Shown piece by piece: positions 23,883-36,600 of a DNA stretch of 64,000 nucleotides. Within the stretch, counting starts at the first letter, position 1. Each line of letters begins with the position of its first letter. This DNA is from Mucor racemosus (lineage: Eukaryota > Mucoromycota > Mucoromycetes > Mucorales > Mucoraceae). The stretch spans positions 186,001 through 250,000 of the forward strand of contig JAPEHQ010000008.1 of assembly GCA_027405735.1 (NCBI GenBank), given 5' to 3'. Below the pieces are notes generated by a model. That model searched no databases. It had not been told where the DNA came from and was given only the letters and a program-made list of their open reading frames with translations. Made by a program: the position numbers and the translations under genes.

Positions 23883-24974
23883 AATGAAAAGAATAAAACT
23901 ATCTGACTTGCAGGGGCATGAATTGAACAAGAAAAATATTTGGCATCGGCTGTTCAAGTATTCTTGACAGTCTAATCCTTTAGGATGAGCAAAGAAAGCA
24001 AGTAGTGGTGGAGCACGCCCACACAAGCCGCCCTAATCAAAGACAGTCTTTCGTTTAGAGAATTTTTCGAAAGCGTTCAGCCACTTCAAAAGCAATTCAA
24101 AGAATTATATATAATCGATGGCATATTATGTTCGTTCTAGGTTTTTTTTCTGTCAAAATCAATGAATGTATGTAATTTCGCTTGATTGGAATAGATTTAT
24201 TTAGTGAGCATTTCATGGCCAACAAATTGAAACCAACAGCCCCATATTTAAATTTCCGACCCACTGTTTCCTTTTGGATATCAAACAGCTGGTCGATTTT
24301 ACTAGACTTTTAAGGAACTGTTCAATTACACTTTTGAACACATACCGCTAAATTAAACAGAGATAAATAAACCGCAGCATTTAAAGCTGCTGTTCTTACT
24401 TTATATTTTAATGGCATCCAAATATATACTATTCATTTTAAATATTATCAAGATTTCAATGATTTAAGAAGTCATGTTAAAAAAATAAGCTTTCAAATGC
24501 TGTATAAGACTCTTCTTTGATTTACTGTCCCTTAAATTACTTATAATCTGTGGAATGATGAGTCAAGTTGATGCAAAATTAACTGGTTTCTAAATATATT
24601 CTCCAAAATTGGAAATCGTTTGACATGTCTACTCCGCACAGGGGGGTAATTCCTTACTAAGAGATGGAAATTCAATTAAGATTTATATATTCCTACCTAA
24701 AGACACCATATTATACTTTATTATTTCAATACCCCGTAATTATTTAAAGGAAAATCGTATATCAAAAATTTAATAGGTTGCGCTAAAAGTAAATTCAATT
24801 ACACTATCAAAGTATATTATATTTTGTTTTTTAAGCTTCAATGCTATCTAAATTAACCTCAAAGCTTAATTCATTCGCAAGGATAATTCAAACATGTATG
24901 CACGATAGTCGATGCTTTTAATATTTATATATTGGTATATAAATTGATTATTAGCTTCCCTTCAATAAAAATTT
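23883..24974. other. Intergenic region
   Basis: This holds the likely promoter of the neugrin-like gene, followed by AT-rich DNA leading into repeat A. No gene or RNA was recognised. Confidence 0.4.
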
Positions 24975-26345
24975 TAGGAGCACATTCCATTGTATAGTTT
25001 TCACTTTTCAGTCTTCAACTTGGAACGTGCCCTTTTTTCAATAACTAACCTCGCACTAAAATCTTTTTACGATATATCTTGGGCGCTGCTAAATAGATAT
25101 GAATTGGTTGCATTATGCTACATGTTCCTAAACTTATTTTATATCTCACGAGAGTCTCAGAAACACGAACAGTTCACTGCTTTTCCCTTAAAAACTGGAT
25201 CCAATTTTCATTTCTGTTCAAGTTTTTTTTTTTTTCGTTAAATAACACCCAGAAAAAAATATATGCCAATGTACCTGAGATGTTCAACTTTAATCTGAAA
25301 ACGCGTTTCTGGAAATATCGTATTTATAGCAGTTGGTACATCTTTTTTAGTATTAATGTTTCAGATTTTTACGCATATTTCACTGCTAAAAATTACAAAC
25401 TTTGAGCCTTCATATCTCTACAAAAAAGTAAGCTATACTAATACTTTCTAATAACAAAACTTACTTGTTTTGAAGTACTCTATAACATGTTTTAGTATAA
25501 AAAAAATCTGAACACTTTTATTTTTTTCATTTTTTTTAGTATTTCTGTAGTAGATTTCAAAATATCCGTTAAATTGAACAGCATTTTTTTTACATTTATG
25601 TCATCAGCCTCATTAAGCGCTGCCGAACCCAATTTAGTTTTTTTCAAAATATTGATTTTTCGTGGAGATATCATCAAAAATGTGTACAAAGGAGCAATTT
25701 CGTTTTTAGCTTCAATTTTCCCCTGTCGTATACCATCATCCCAAATTCTGAATTTAAAAAAAATTTGACAAAAACCTCATTTTCTCTACGTAAAATATAG
25801 CTAGAAGGTTTGGTAATAGCTAAATCGATAGATAATTTTTTTGCGCATTATTTCAATTACTTATATGTTAAATATGTTTATCAAAAGTAATGTGTATCTT
25901 CAAAAAACCTCCAAAATTTCAATTGCATTTTACGCAAAATTTAATGTAAACATTTATCTAAATTTTATTTAGATATATTCAGAACTCAAAACTGTACAAA
26001 AACCGCTTAATATACTAGGTCGTCTTACTTTACAGTTCATGAGCCATTAAACGATTTTGTTTTTTGAATCAACAATTTTTATCGATTTATATAACAAATC
26101 AATTGTTGAACTCAGTTATCATTGGCTGTATGCTGCAGTGTGCATTATTATTTGACTAACTCAATGAAAAATCAATATTTTTTGCTGAATCAGAAAATGC
26201 AGGGTATCTTTTCATTGGATCTATCATGGGAGCATAAAAAACTAATACCTCAATCTAGACGCTTAATTTTTACAATTGGTTTTAGGTTAATTTTGGTCAA
26301 TGTTAGGCCAGTGCGCTTATATTTTGAAATTGAATTTTGAAGTTG
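24975..26345 (+). repeat. Repeat family A, copy 3
   Basis: About 1.37 kb is collinear with 41625-42985 and inverted relative to 55105-56465, about 80-85% alike by eye. It ends with the family terminus GGCCAGTGCGCTTATATT. It is non-coding, and the short ORFs here are the same shadows seen in other copies. Confidence 0.75.
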
Positions 26346-26513
26346 CACTTAAAGCGCAATGAATATATGATTAATATATTTTGATTTTATTAGCTAACAG
26401 ATGATGTTTTTGAAGGATTTTAGCACACGTTTTTAAAAAAACTTTCTTTTTCTGCTTAAAAAAATAAAGCAATCTAAAAAATGCTTGCAATTGATGTATC
26501 ATTCTTAAACCGG

Positions 26514-26840
26514 ATTATGTCAAATCCAAAAAAGTAAACAATAACAGATTCGGAACCGGAAGTTACTTAATTGAATATTAACTATACCATGCTCCTAAAA
26601 GCATGGTATAGAAGCATGGTACAAAAGCATAATACGCCAGTGCGATATTCCAACATGATATACCAACATGACACATTACTATTTACTATTAGATAACACC
26701 TAAACTACCTTATCACATCATTAATTCCCCAAATCAAACAGTATATAAACCCTATTAATTTCATTCCAATAAACGATATCTCTTTACTTGATTAAATTTC
26801 TAATTTTATTTAACCTAAACATATTTTGATAAATCAGCAA
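26514..26840 (+). mobile_element. LTR-like repeat 1, diverged copy
   Basis: From TGTCAAATCC to GATAAATCAGCA it parallels 13498-13788, including AGTATATAAACCC and CTTTACTTGATTAAAT. It carries repeated CATGGTA/ACATGATA units where the other copies have the 13-bp units. Similarity also extends about 25 bp upstream (TTGATGTATCATTCTTAA), so the true 5' edge is uncertain. Confidence 0.5.
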
Positions 26841-27358
26841 TCAACGAGTATTATTAACCTAAATGTGTTGCATCCAACGGTTATTTGTAAGATAATTGTG
26901 GAATATGTACACATTTATCCACTATATTGATCTCCATTTCATCTGATTCTCAATTAAAGTACAGCTGGCATAAATAAACATTGCACTACTACTAGATGAT
27001 ATATGCTGATTCATACTAATATAAATTTTCTACCGAGCTTCAACCCTAGCAGCTTATAGTTAAAAACCAATCAACACAATGTGGATCTAATCACACCATT
27101 ATGATCAAGGACCCATAAACTCTATGAATACACCTACTGGTTATTATCAAGACTTATATCTAACAAGAAGTGTTATTGACCACATATGGACCTAGGAATG
27201 TTTACCTAATCTCTCTTCTGATAAAAACTATATAAAGAGGACATTTATTTATTACAAAAGTCCTCAAGTAGAATTTAACTTGATAATAAAACGTTAATGT
27301 TATCTAGTCAAATTTCTATTTTCTTTTTATATTTTTTCCGTGAATATCTCTACGTTTT
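26841..27358. other. Repeat-flanking AT-rich DNA
   Basis: No gene is seen. A TATATAAAGAGG box near 27228 followed by TTTATTTATTAC and TCCTCAAGTAG suggests another worn LTR promoter, but no partner copy was found in the window. Confidence 0.3.
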
Positions 27359-30246
27359 GGTAAAACAGTAATAGTGCGTAGATAGTAGAAAGTGATAATT
27401 ATGCAAGGAATGCTATCCCAGATTAGTTAGCTCATTTTTACAATAAGAATTACAATGCAACTCAAAAGGTTTATTATTATCTTAAAAGTTACTATAATAA
27501 CCTATGAACGTAACACAAAATTTGGAATGAGGGTATATACATTATTTTTTTCGAGCAAAACCGAGGATATTCTTTTGTACACATTTTTGAGGACATCTCC
27601 ACAAAAAATCAATATTTTGAAGAAATTTAAATTGGGACCTAGAGAGCTCAACGGGGTTGTTGATATGAATGCAAAAAAAGTCTGCACAATTTAACGAATA
27701 TTTTGGAATCTATTACGAAAATGTCAAAAAAATGAAATAAAAAAAAAAAAGATGCCCAGATTGTTCAAACTCAGATATGTTAAAGAGAATTTTAAAACAA
27801 GTAAGTTTTATTATAAAAAAGTCTTTGGGTATCTTAATTTTTTGCAGAGATACTAAGGCTCAAAGTTTCGATTTTTCATATTTAAGCTGTAAAAACCAAA
27901 GTTGGAAGAAAAAATTATCGGTTTTTCCGAATTTATTCGACAGATGCTATAGTGATGGTCTGTAGACAATTAATTGTTATTTGTAGCCCTTAAAAATCTG
28001 TATCAAATCAAACTAATTTTAATAAGAGGTTTTTACTATTTTGTTATGAAAATCGCTCAAAATCGCGATTTTTGGATGGGGGTTGGGGTCAAAAAACAAG
28101 AGTACACCTTCAAATCTTCACTACTCCTTGAAAAATTAATTTTTTTGAAAAAACTAAAAACGGATCTATATATATTGCTGCTCGCAATTTTTTTTATGGA
28201 ACTGACATTTTGTTTGATAACTTACTGGAAAATGATATTAGTAATTTATACGTTTTTAGTGTGTTTTATGGGGTAAATCCTTTGAATTTTTATTTTGGCT
28301 CTATTTGTATCTAGCAAATAATATACCTATAATATGGACAAAAAACTTTTATTATAATTGCAAGTAATATTTACTTAATAAAATCAATAGGTATGCTTGT
28401 TTTTCTGATATTCCTATAATTTTTGGAACGGCTATATCTCCGCAAAAAAAATAGCTAAAAATATATGAATAGTACCATAGTTATTGCAGCATTACCTTGT
28501 ATCAGAATCCACTCTTACTTCAGCACATAAAAAAATTTATGGGAAAAATGTTGGAGATCTGATTTTTAGGAAAAAAAATCCATTTTAGCTTGTGGAGTGT
28601 AACTTTTCTATTTTATGGAGTGTAACTTTTTTGACTGATGTCTCTCAACCCCTTATGGTATTGAGTATCTACCCCTTCAAGTCGACCTAAATTACTTTAA
28701 AATGCTTCAAATAATGATGTTTTAATACTGCTCAATCGGTGAATAAATTTTGCTCAAAATTAAAGTTTTTTAACATACGGCAATTATTGTTAAAACCGTC
28801 ATTTAAACTGTTTAATACAGTATATAAGATGTTTTAATCAATTAATTTTGGGCAAAATTTATTCACCGATTGAGCAGTATTAAAACATCATTATTTGAAG
28901 CATTTTAAAGTAATTTAGGTCGACTTGAAGGGGTAGATACTCAATACCATAAGGGGTTGAGAGACATCAGTCAAAAAAGTTACACTCCATAAAATAGAAA
29001 AGTTACACTCCACAAGCTAAAATGGATTTTTTTTCCTAAAAATCAGATCTCCAACATTTTTCCCATAAATTTTTTTATGTGCTGAAGTAAGAGTGGATTC
29101 TGATACAAGGTAATGCTGCAATAACTATGGTACTATTCATATATTTTTAGCTATTTTTTTTGCGGAGATATAGCCGTTCCAAAAATTATAGGAATATCAG
29201 AAAAACAAGCATACCTATTGATTTTATTAAGTAAATATTACTTGCAATTATAATAAAAGTTTTTTGTCCATATTATAGGTATATTATTTGCTAGATACAA
29301 ATAGAGCCAAAATAAAAATTCAAAGGATTTACCCCATAAAACACACTAAAAACGTATAAATTACTAATATCATTTTCCAGTAAGTTATCAAACAAAATGT
29401 CAGTTCCATAAAAAAAATTGCGAGCAGCAATATATATAGATCCGTTTTTAGTTTTTTCAAAAAAATTAATTTTTCAAGGAGTAGTGAAGATTTGAAGGTG
29501 TACTCTTGTTTTTTGACCCCAACCCCCATCCAAAAATCGCGATTTTGAGCGATTTTCATAACAAAATAGTAAAAACCTCTTATTAAAATTAGTTTGATTT
29601 GATACAGATTTTTAAGGGCTACAAATAACAATTAATTGTCTACAGACCATCACTATAGCATCTGTCGAATAAATTCGGAAAAACCGATAATTTTTTCTTC
29701 CAACTTTGGTTTTTACAGCTTAAATATGAAAAATCGAAACTTTGAGCCTTAATATCTCTGCAAAAAATTAAGATACCCAAAGACTTTTTTATAATAAAAC
29801 TTACTTGTTTTAAAATTCTCTTTAACATATCTGAGTTTGAACAATCTGGGCATCTTTTTTTTTTTTATTTCATTTTTTTGACATTTTCGTAATAGATTCC
29901 AAAATATTCGTTAAATTGTGCAGACTTTTTTTGCATTCATATCAACAACCCCGTTGAGCTCTCTAGGTCCCAATTTAAATTTCTTCAAAATATTGATTTT
30001 TTGTGGAGATGTCCTCAAAAATGTGTACAAAAGAATATCCTCGGTTTTGCTCGAAAAAAATAATGTATATACCCTCATTCCAAATTTTGTGTTACGTTCA
30101 TAGGTTATTATAGTAACTTTTAAGATAATAATAAACCTTTTGAGTTGCATTGTAATTCTTATTGTAAAAATGAGCTAACTAATCTGGGATAGTATTCCTT
30201 GCATAATTATCACTTTCTACTATCTACGCACTATTACTTTTTTACC
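27359..30246. repeat. Giant near-perfect palindrome (about 1.4-kb arms)
   Basis: The left arm (27359 to about 28765) and right arm (about 28842 to 30246) are inverted copies, almost identical over their full length, around a 76-bp centre. The outer ends read GGTAAAACAGTAATAGTGCG and, inverted, GGTAAAAAAGTAATAGTGCG. The only differences I noticed are single bases (for example GGAATGCTATCCC against GGAATACTATCCC). Arm sequences include diverged repeat A motifs such as ATCTCCACAAAAAATCAAT. There is no coding capacity beyond mirror-image short ORFs. It could be a foldback transposon or a recent inverted duplication. Confidence 0.9.
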
Positions 30247-30247
30247 A

Positions 30248-30856
30248 TAACTAGCTCTCGCAAAATGACCGAGCCCAAGCGAGCGCAAGCAATTTCAGCA
30301 AGCATTTGCCAAGACTAAAATATTTGAAAGTTGCTCAAGCAAGCCCGAGCCTAAGCAACGGCTCGTCGAGCAGTTGTATATCGAGCATTCTCAGCTTTGA
30401 AAGCAAGCAAGCAAGCATAAATCAAGCATTATCTAAATTTTCAAAAAGAAGCAAGTCGAGCACGAGCATATAAGCAAGCGAGCAAATCTGAGTATAAGCG
30501 CAAGCATAGTAACTATATATTTTTAGCGTGATATTGGTTCAAAGTGTGCTAAATTTTGAAATTTTTAAAACTAAAATTGCGTAAATTGAATAAAATTGCC
30601 CTGCGTTACATGCTTACTTACTTGATTTGAAAGCAGGAAAGCAAGCAGGTTTACATACATACATGCAAGCCTATTTCAGTTTGAAGCATTTCGAGCAAGC
30701 AGACGTACAAGCAAGCTTTCAATGTTTTCGTCGAGCGCCAAGCAGGAAATTTCTTAAAAAATTTAATCAAGCAAGCCAAAACAAGTAATAACCTGAAAAA
30801 GCGCAATTCAAGCGAGCCCGAGCATAGGGCTCGCTCGATTGCGATCACTAGTTCTG
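30248..30856. mobile_element. hAT-like non-autonomous element rich in GCAAGC
   Basis: The imperfect terminal inverted repeats are AACTAGCTCTCGCAAAA at the left and AACTAGTGATCGCAATCG (inverted) at the right, each leading into a GAGCCC block. The interior is packed with AAGCAAGC/GAGCGAGC motifs in both orientations, typical of subterminal transposase-binding repeats. A partial copy lies at 53920-54283. No 8-bp target duplication was found, so assignment to hAT rests on the ends and motif style. Confidence 0.5.
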
Positions 30857-31995
30857 TTCGAGATCATCCCTAGATTCAGCAGACCATTCAAAATTAGAAA
30901 TAACGTCAAATCAGCCAAAATCAGTATATATGGCAATGACAACCACCAAAATTAATAAGTAAACATCCTCTTTATGTATAATCAAAGTTGTAGTGCAATG
31001 TATTCTACATTTATATTTCAAAAAATATCAAATTTCAAATGATGATTTGAATAACTATATACAGTATAAGCAAATCTTTGTTTCTTGAATAAGCTGCTTT
31101 ATTATATGATCCGCAATTAATGATCAAACAAATAATAGACAACTTTATCTATATACTGAATACTTTTTAATCTTCAAATAAGTTATTAATAAAAACAACG
31201 TTTCATGATAGATTATTGGCTTAAATACAAATCTCAGTAGCAGAAGATTATATTTGGTTTTGCTGTCAAATTTTGAAAATATTCTTGCTTGAACATTTTC
31301 TAAACCATTATTGGTAAAAAGAATGTAAAATTTCATCATATCGCTGATAACTATACTTTATTCGTCCTAATGTTTGTGCATCTACATGATATAAAGCTTA
31401 TCAACTGACCATATACACTTTATGAAGGGGTTTTCACATTTTTTCTATTTTTGGCATATTTTACTTGGCGTAGTATATTTTCGTGTTGTAATATGTGAAT
31501 AATCACTTGTAAAACATATTGCACATTCGCATGTGAACTCCATGTACGGGTGTAGTGGTTTTTTTTTTTTTGATATTTCAATCTCTAAAGGGTTTCCAAA
31601 GGTGGCGAAAAAAGCAATGACATTTGAAAACTTGAAAAATGAGTTGCGTCTTTTTTTTTTTCTACAAATATACTAAAAATCGATGCTTTTCCAAGAGATG
31701 TATGAAAAACGTTGCTAACTTGAGTCTCATTAAACTAATTAAACGTTGCATTAAACTATAATTTATTAGTGTGCATAGAGCCAAGAAACTAATTTAAGAA
31801 AAAGAATTCCTAGTAACCTTATAGTGTTACTCATGGCGATCACTAAAAGGCTTTTTTTCGTTGCCATTCAGCCTCAAATAATAAGCTTGCGTTGATGAGC
31901 AATTCTTCTCAGACTAAAATACTGCTATTTGTAACACAATATGTTATATTATTTATTAGTAGATGGATCATTATTATTTACAATTTAGCTATTAA
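30857..31995. other. Intergenic region
   Basis: AT-rich DNA lies downstream of the mannosyltransferase gene, with T runs near 31558-31572 and 31650-31661. No gene, RNA or repeat partner was recognised. Confidence 0.45.
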
Positions 31996-33421
31996 TCAAG
32001 ATCTTGTTTCACCACCAATTCCACCGTACTTGAAATAATTAGTCTGGAAATCCGGTAAGACTTGATCAAAATCTTCAGTGATGGCATCTGGTTCACCTTG
32101 ACGATGAGTGAAATCCATACAAGCTTGTCCTTGATTAGAGACATAAAACTCTGGCTTAATCCAAGTATTAGCGTGGCTCATACTTGACCTTTTGGCTAAA
32201 TCCCAAGGGTGTTCAGGTTGATCACCATGAATAAAATGCTTCTTGTCTGTAATTTTTAGTAAATTTGCATGTACAAACAAGATTTTATCATCATCTTCGT
32301 CACTAGATGGAGTATATTGGAGCATAGTATGGCCGCAGAACCGATTATTGACCATAGTACCTGCCATACCAACAAATGCTTCTGTCATATGGTAAGGCAT
32401 ATCTAAAGCTTTCCAGGCATATTTAAAGGTATCCTTATCACCGTTCAAGAATTGAAAATAAATTTCATAATGCTTTTGCATGTACCATGCTAGTTGCAAT
32501 GGAACCCAGGATTTCACCTTGTCAATGACCATTTGTCCAGACTCCTGCTCCCATTCATCTTCACATGATATATTCAAAACATCGAATATTTTGTTTTCAC
32601 CGTGAGTTTTCCTAAAAATACAAATTAATTAAATGCTTGGCTCTTTTTTACGTAAAACAAACATACCAGAAATCAGGCCAAAATAATGCACCAGTGGCTT
32701 TATATTCAGGTGTGTCAAATAAAAATGTTGGATCGTGAGCTGGTACATTATCAGAGTCAAGATATAAAACTTCTTTAAAAGCTGAATTGATGACAGCGGC
32801 TGCTTTTATTTGAAACTGTTTGTCTGCATTTCTTCTATGAATGATGGGTCTGACTAATTGAGAATCTGATAAATCTCTGGGTGTTGCACCTAAATGCTCA
32901 AGCTCTTGTCTCATATTTTCAGAAGGTTGTTCATCAGACAAATGCCATACTTCAATATCGAGTTTACAATGGTGCATATTTCTTAATAACTTAATAGATG
33001 TCAATGCGCGGTCAAATGTATCCCTGTTGCCGGCAACCAATACAATACCACGACCCAATACACCATCAGGTATGTGAGTGCGCTTTACACTAGAAACAAA
33101 CTTTTGCCATCTCTTTCTATATACTCGAGCGGTTGCTTCGCTTAAATGTCTCCAAAATTCAATATGAGCATTTGTATGATTGGGATCTACATTTCGACCG
33201 ACATTATCAGTTTTGCATATATCAGATTTTGGTTTTTCGATGGGGATGGTGGGCGTTGTTTCTGTGGTGGTTGTGATGGATGGTTCATTAGTAATGTCAA
33301 TGACAGTAGTAGTTGGTAAATTATAAGAAATGGTATATATGCAATAAACAATGAAAGCGACAAATAAAACTGTGATGATGTTGATTTTCGATCTTGAACT
33401 ACTACTTGTTAATAGTGCCAT
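31996..33421 (-). CDS. Mannosyltransferase, MNN1/MNN2-type (Golgi, type II membrane)
   Basis: Two exons, 33421-32667 and 32611-31996, are joined in phase 2 and give 456 aa. There is a short cytosolic tail and one N-terminal transmembrane anchor (about residues 13-33), then a Thr/Pro-rich stem (residues 40-65) and a luminal domain. The domain contains GRGIVLVAGN, LRNMHHCKLDIEVWH, QIKAAAVINSAFKEVLYLDSDN (DSDN is the DxD metal-sugar site), DPTFLFD, GALFWPDFW and a C-terminal half with SWVPLQLAW. This is the Mannosyl_trans3 family of alpha-mannosyltransferases that extend cell-wall N-glycans in the Golgi. The sequence resembles the Mnn2/Mnn5 side more than Mnn1; acceptor specificity cannot be told. 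The gene is the last of three tandem minus-strand genes, 223 bp downstream of the FAR-GPAT fusion. Confidence 0.88.
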
Positions 33422-33644
33422 TTTATTATTATTTATTAATGGAAAAAAAGATTAAGGAAAGCGAATTTTTTCTTGGGTAAAATTTATAATATATGGGTTT
33501 CAAAAATTAGTGTTTGGGATCGCCATGGATGAATGATGATGATGATGATATGGTACTCCCTTTGTCTCTCTTGGCACTAAAACAATTCCTTTTTTGGAGA
33601 AAACTGTAGTCGGACAAATGTAATACAAAAAATGACGTTTTAGC

Positions 33645-36600
33645 CTAGACAATGATGTTGTTGTCCATACTTTGGATTAAAGCATAACCAAGTTGTATCA
33701 TTGCTTCTTCTTTTTCTTCTGCTACTATAGCTCCTTGTCTTTTACTGAATGAGTTTGATCCTTTTGCTAGAGATTTGATTTGATTTTGACATTTCTCATA
33801 AATGTATTTTGAGAGACTATCATCTTCGTCTCTTTTTCTAATTTGCTCTACTTTTTTACACAATTCAGCAATCTCATCAGATTCATGCTATACAGGAAAG
33901 ATTGGTGAGTAATTGAATGCTTTTTTATAGCGTATAAATTACCTCTAAAATGATCAAATCATCATTTGTAGATAATCCCAATGCTTGCATCAACATTTGA
34001 GCATCCGGAGACAAGATTAATTTCGCTGATTTTCTGTTCAATAGCCCCCACTGAACCAGTGATTGCAAGGTATTTTGATTGTATTCAGTTGATAATACTT
34101 CACTGTAAATGGTTCTTCTTCCACTGATCAAATGCATGCCTATCCATTGAGATAACGTGGGCACCAGCGACAAAGGTAAGGCTCTGACATCATTTAATGC
34201 TGATAATGCACATAACGTGACCCAAAATGAATCGATTATGGGATATATAATGGATGCCAACAAGCTAAATTGATTGTACTTTTTAGTGAGATTGACTTTG
34301 GTTACTATTCTTTCCAACATTTCTTCATTTTCATTCATATAATCTTGATATTTTAGCTTTAATCTTTGGTATTCCTCTTTAATGTTCCACAATGTATTAA
34401 AATGATACTGAAATAAAGTTGCCAAGAATTCAAATCTCTCAATGAATATCGTTTCTGCAACTTTTGTCAAGTTGAATGATAAATAGGTTGCAGCAAAAAT
34501 TGAATCTAAAACGAATAATTCACGCAGCTTATATAGCAACATCAGTATATCATATTTAAATCTACCCTCATATCAAGCATACCTGATTTGCATAATATGC
34601 CAACTGCAATATACTTTCTGACCTGGTATTGATTCTAAATGTAAATCCGCTGTTTCTTTCGTCCAAGGCAACCAAGTTCGAGTTCTTTTCCAATAAACGG
34701 ATATTGTAAAATATGATAGTTTCACTGTCTTCAAATTCTAATCCGCGGCACATTTGTTAAATTTGGAATGCTATATTTGGTTTCTCTGATATTTACCTTG
34801 CCAATCCATTGAAATGCCTTGGTCCTTTATGAAACCATACAGGTAATCCAAATGTTCTTTCATAGTTTGCAAATCAATGCAATTACCTCTTACTCGACTA
34901 TATAATAGAATAGATGCTACTAATGAAATCGGACTGATCACAGTCGCTCTCTTTTGTTCTTTTTGAATGATGTCAGTTAGTTGTGCTTTGCTGTCATTAC
35001 TCCATTCATCTACTGAAATTGGCTTTCCTATTCCTACTAATAATTTGCCACAATGTATCACTTGTTGCTCAGGCCCGGCACCACTACCATTTTTCTTTTG
35101 CTCTTCTTGCCATCCATTCCCTAAACTACGGCTTCGTACTCTATGTGATCGACTATCACTAGGTCTTGATACTTTAGTAGGTGTTGACATGCGATGTGAA
35201 GTGTTGGTTGTTCTTGATCTTTGAACTCCATTACTGTTGCCATTGACTTGTGATTTTCTTTTGTTTGTTTGTAAGTCTTGTGTAATCAGTAACGTAATAT
35301 CAGGTACTTCCTCATAAGACGAATTGATTGGTATAAACACAACATCGTGATCAACAATCATATCAATAAGTCCATCTTGGTAAGGGCTTTGGAAGATACC
35401 AGTCCTTGATCTAACTTTATCCAACAACAATGTTACTGCACCACGCTCTCGCATTAAATGTTGAAGATAGGCTGATGTAACAGCAGTAGTCAAAGTTGAT
35501 CTAGTATTAGGATCTCGCTTAATAAATACAGCACCAGCAAGTCGAAGTAAATCAGAAAATGGGCCCAAAATAGCCAGGGCTTCGTCTAAAATAAGTGCTG
35601 GAATGGGTAATTCATAACGTATAGCTAAATACCATACAAGAACGGGATCTAATGCAGTTTTAGAGACGGGGACATACACTACTCGTTTGTTTTTGACTGA
35701 TTCCCGAATCTATCCACATGCATGAGTCGTCAAATTATGTCTATATTTGTACATATTTACCTTTTTAAGGCTGGCTTTGTCGATATAAATGCCACTAAAC
35801 ATATTTTTAAACAGTTTTTGTAGAAATGTTGCAGCAAACCAAGCATAAGGCAGTTGTGTTCTTTCTTGAATTCTGCTCAATGATCGCATAGCTTCTTCCA
35901 TTACTTTTTCAACAGGCATACCAGATCTTTCAGATACCTGAATTAGCACTGTTAGTAACAATTTTAATTACAAAATTGCATATTATTACCTGACGAATAG
36001 CTTTTCCAACTCCTGGATCATTCAAGACAGTAATCTTTGTCATTTCAATGTTTTCATCTACCTTTAATTTCCACTTATTTTGAATCTCTTTCTTCTTGGT
36101 AGTGATATCTAAAGCTTCAATTGACCCTTCATCACACCAATCTTCCAATGTATCATTCAAATATTCAATCCAAATTGGCTTCCATTCTTTTTCATTCTGT
36201 ATTGACTGTACAGGGTTTTTCAACGAGTTGATAGTAATCTCAATCATATGTTGTATTCTCTGTCGCATCTCTTCTTCTGTATATACAACGCTTTTAAATG
36301 GTGAATCGATAATTGAAGGTGTGTTAGTGTGTGAGTACAATGCACATAACTGAGATGTTGGCAAGACACTCGTACGCATATGATGTCCACAATGTAAGGT
36401 ATATACATGAACACCATAGCAACTTTGCATAAAGTAATTATACCAATCAAGTTGCTGCAATGTATCTATTTCTTGTATTTTTTCTATCAGTGCATTGAAT
36501 TGCAGTGTGTTGTATTGCCAAAGATGGCGGTTTTGCTTGGCAAGGTTATTACGAATGTTGGAGGCCAGCTCCATCCATTTTTGTTGATCATGCTGTTGAT

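Noticed and set aside
23883..24026. N-terminal extension of the neugrin-like protein from ATG 24026
   Set aside because: The added residues are not presequence-like, while the internal Met at 23882 begins a typical mitochondrial targeting sequence.
27974..28276. 100-codon ORF, mirrored at 29329-29631
   Set aside because: It lies in the palindrome arms, so the two copies are identical by structure. It has no family match, no start context, and no homologue in other repeat copies.
30275..30850. GCAAGC-rich region considered as a CRISPR-like or tandem satellite array
   Set aside because: Units are irregular, occur in both orientations and have no constant spacer. Terminal inverted repeats favour a transposon. 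CRISPR is not expected in a fungal nuclear genome.
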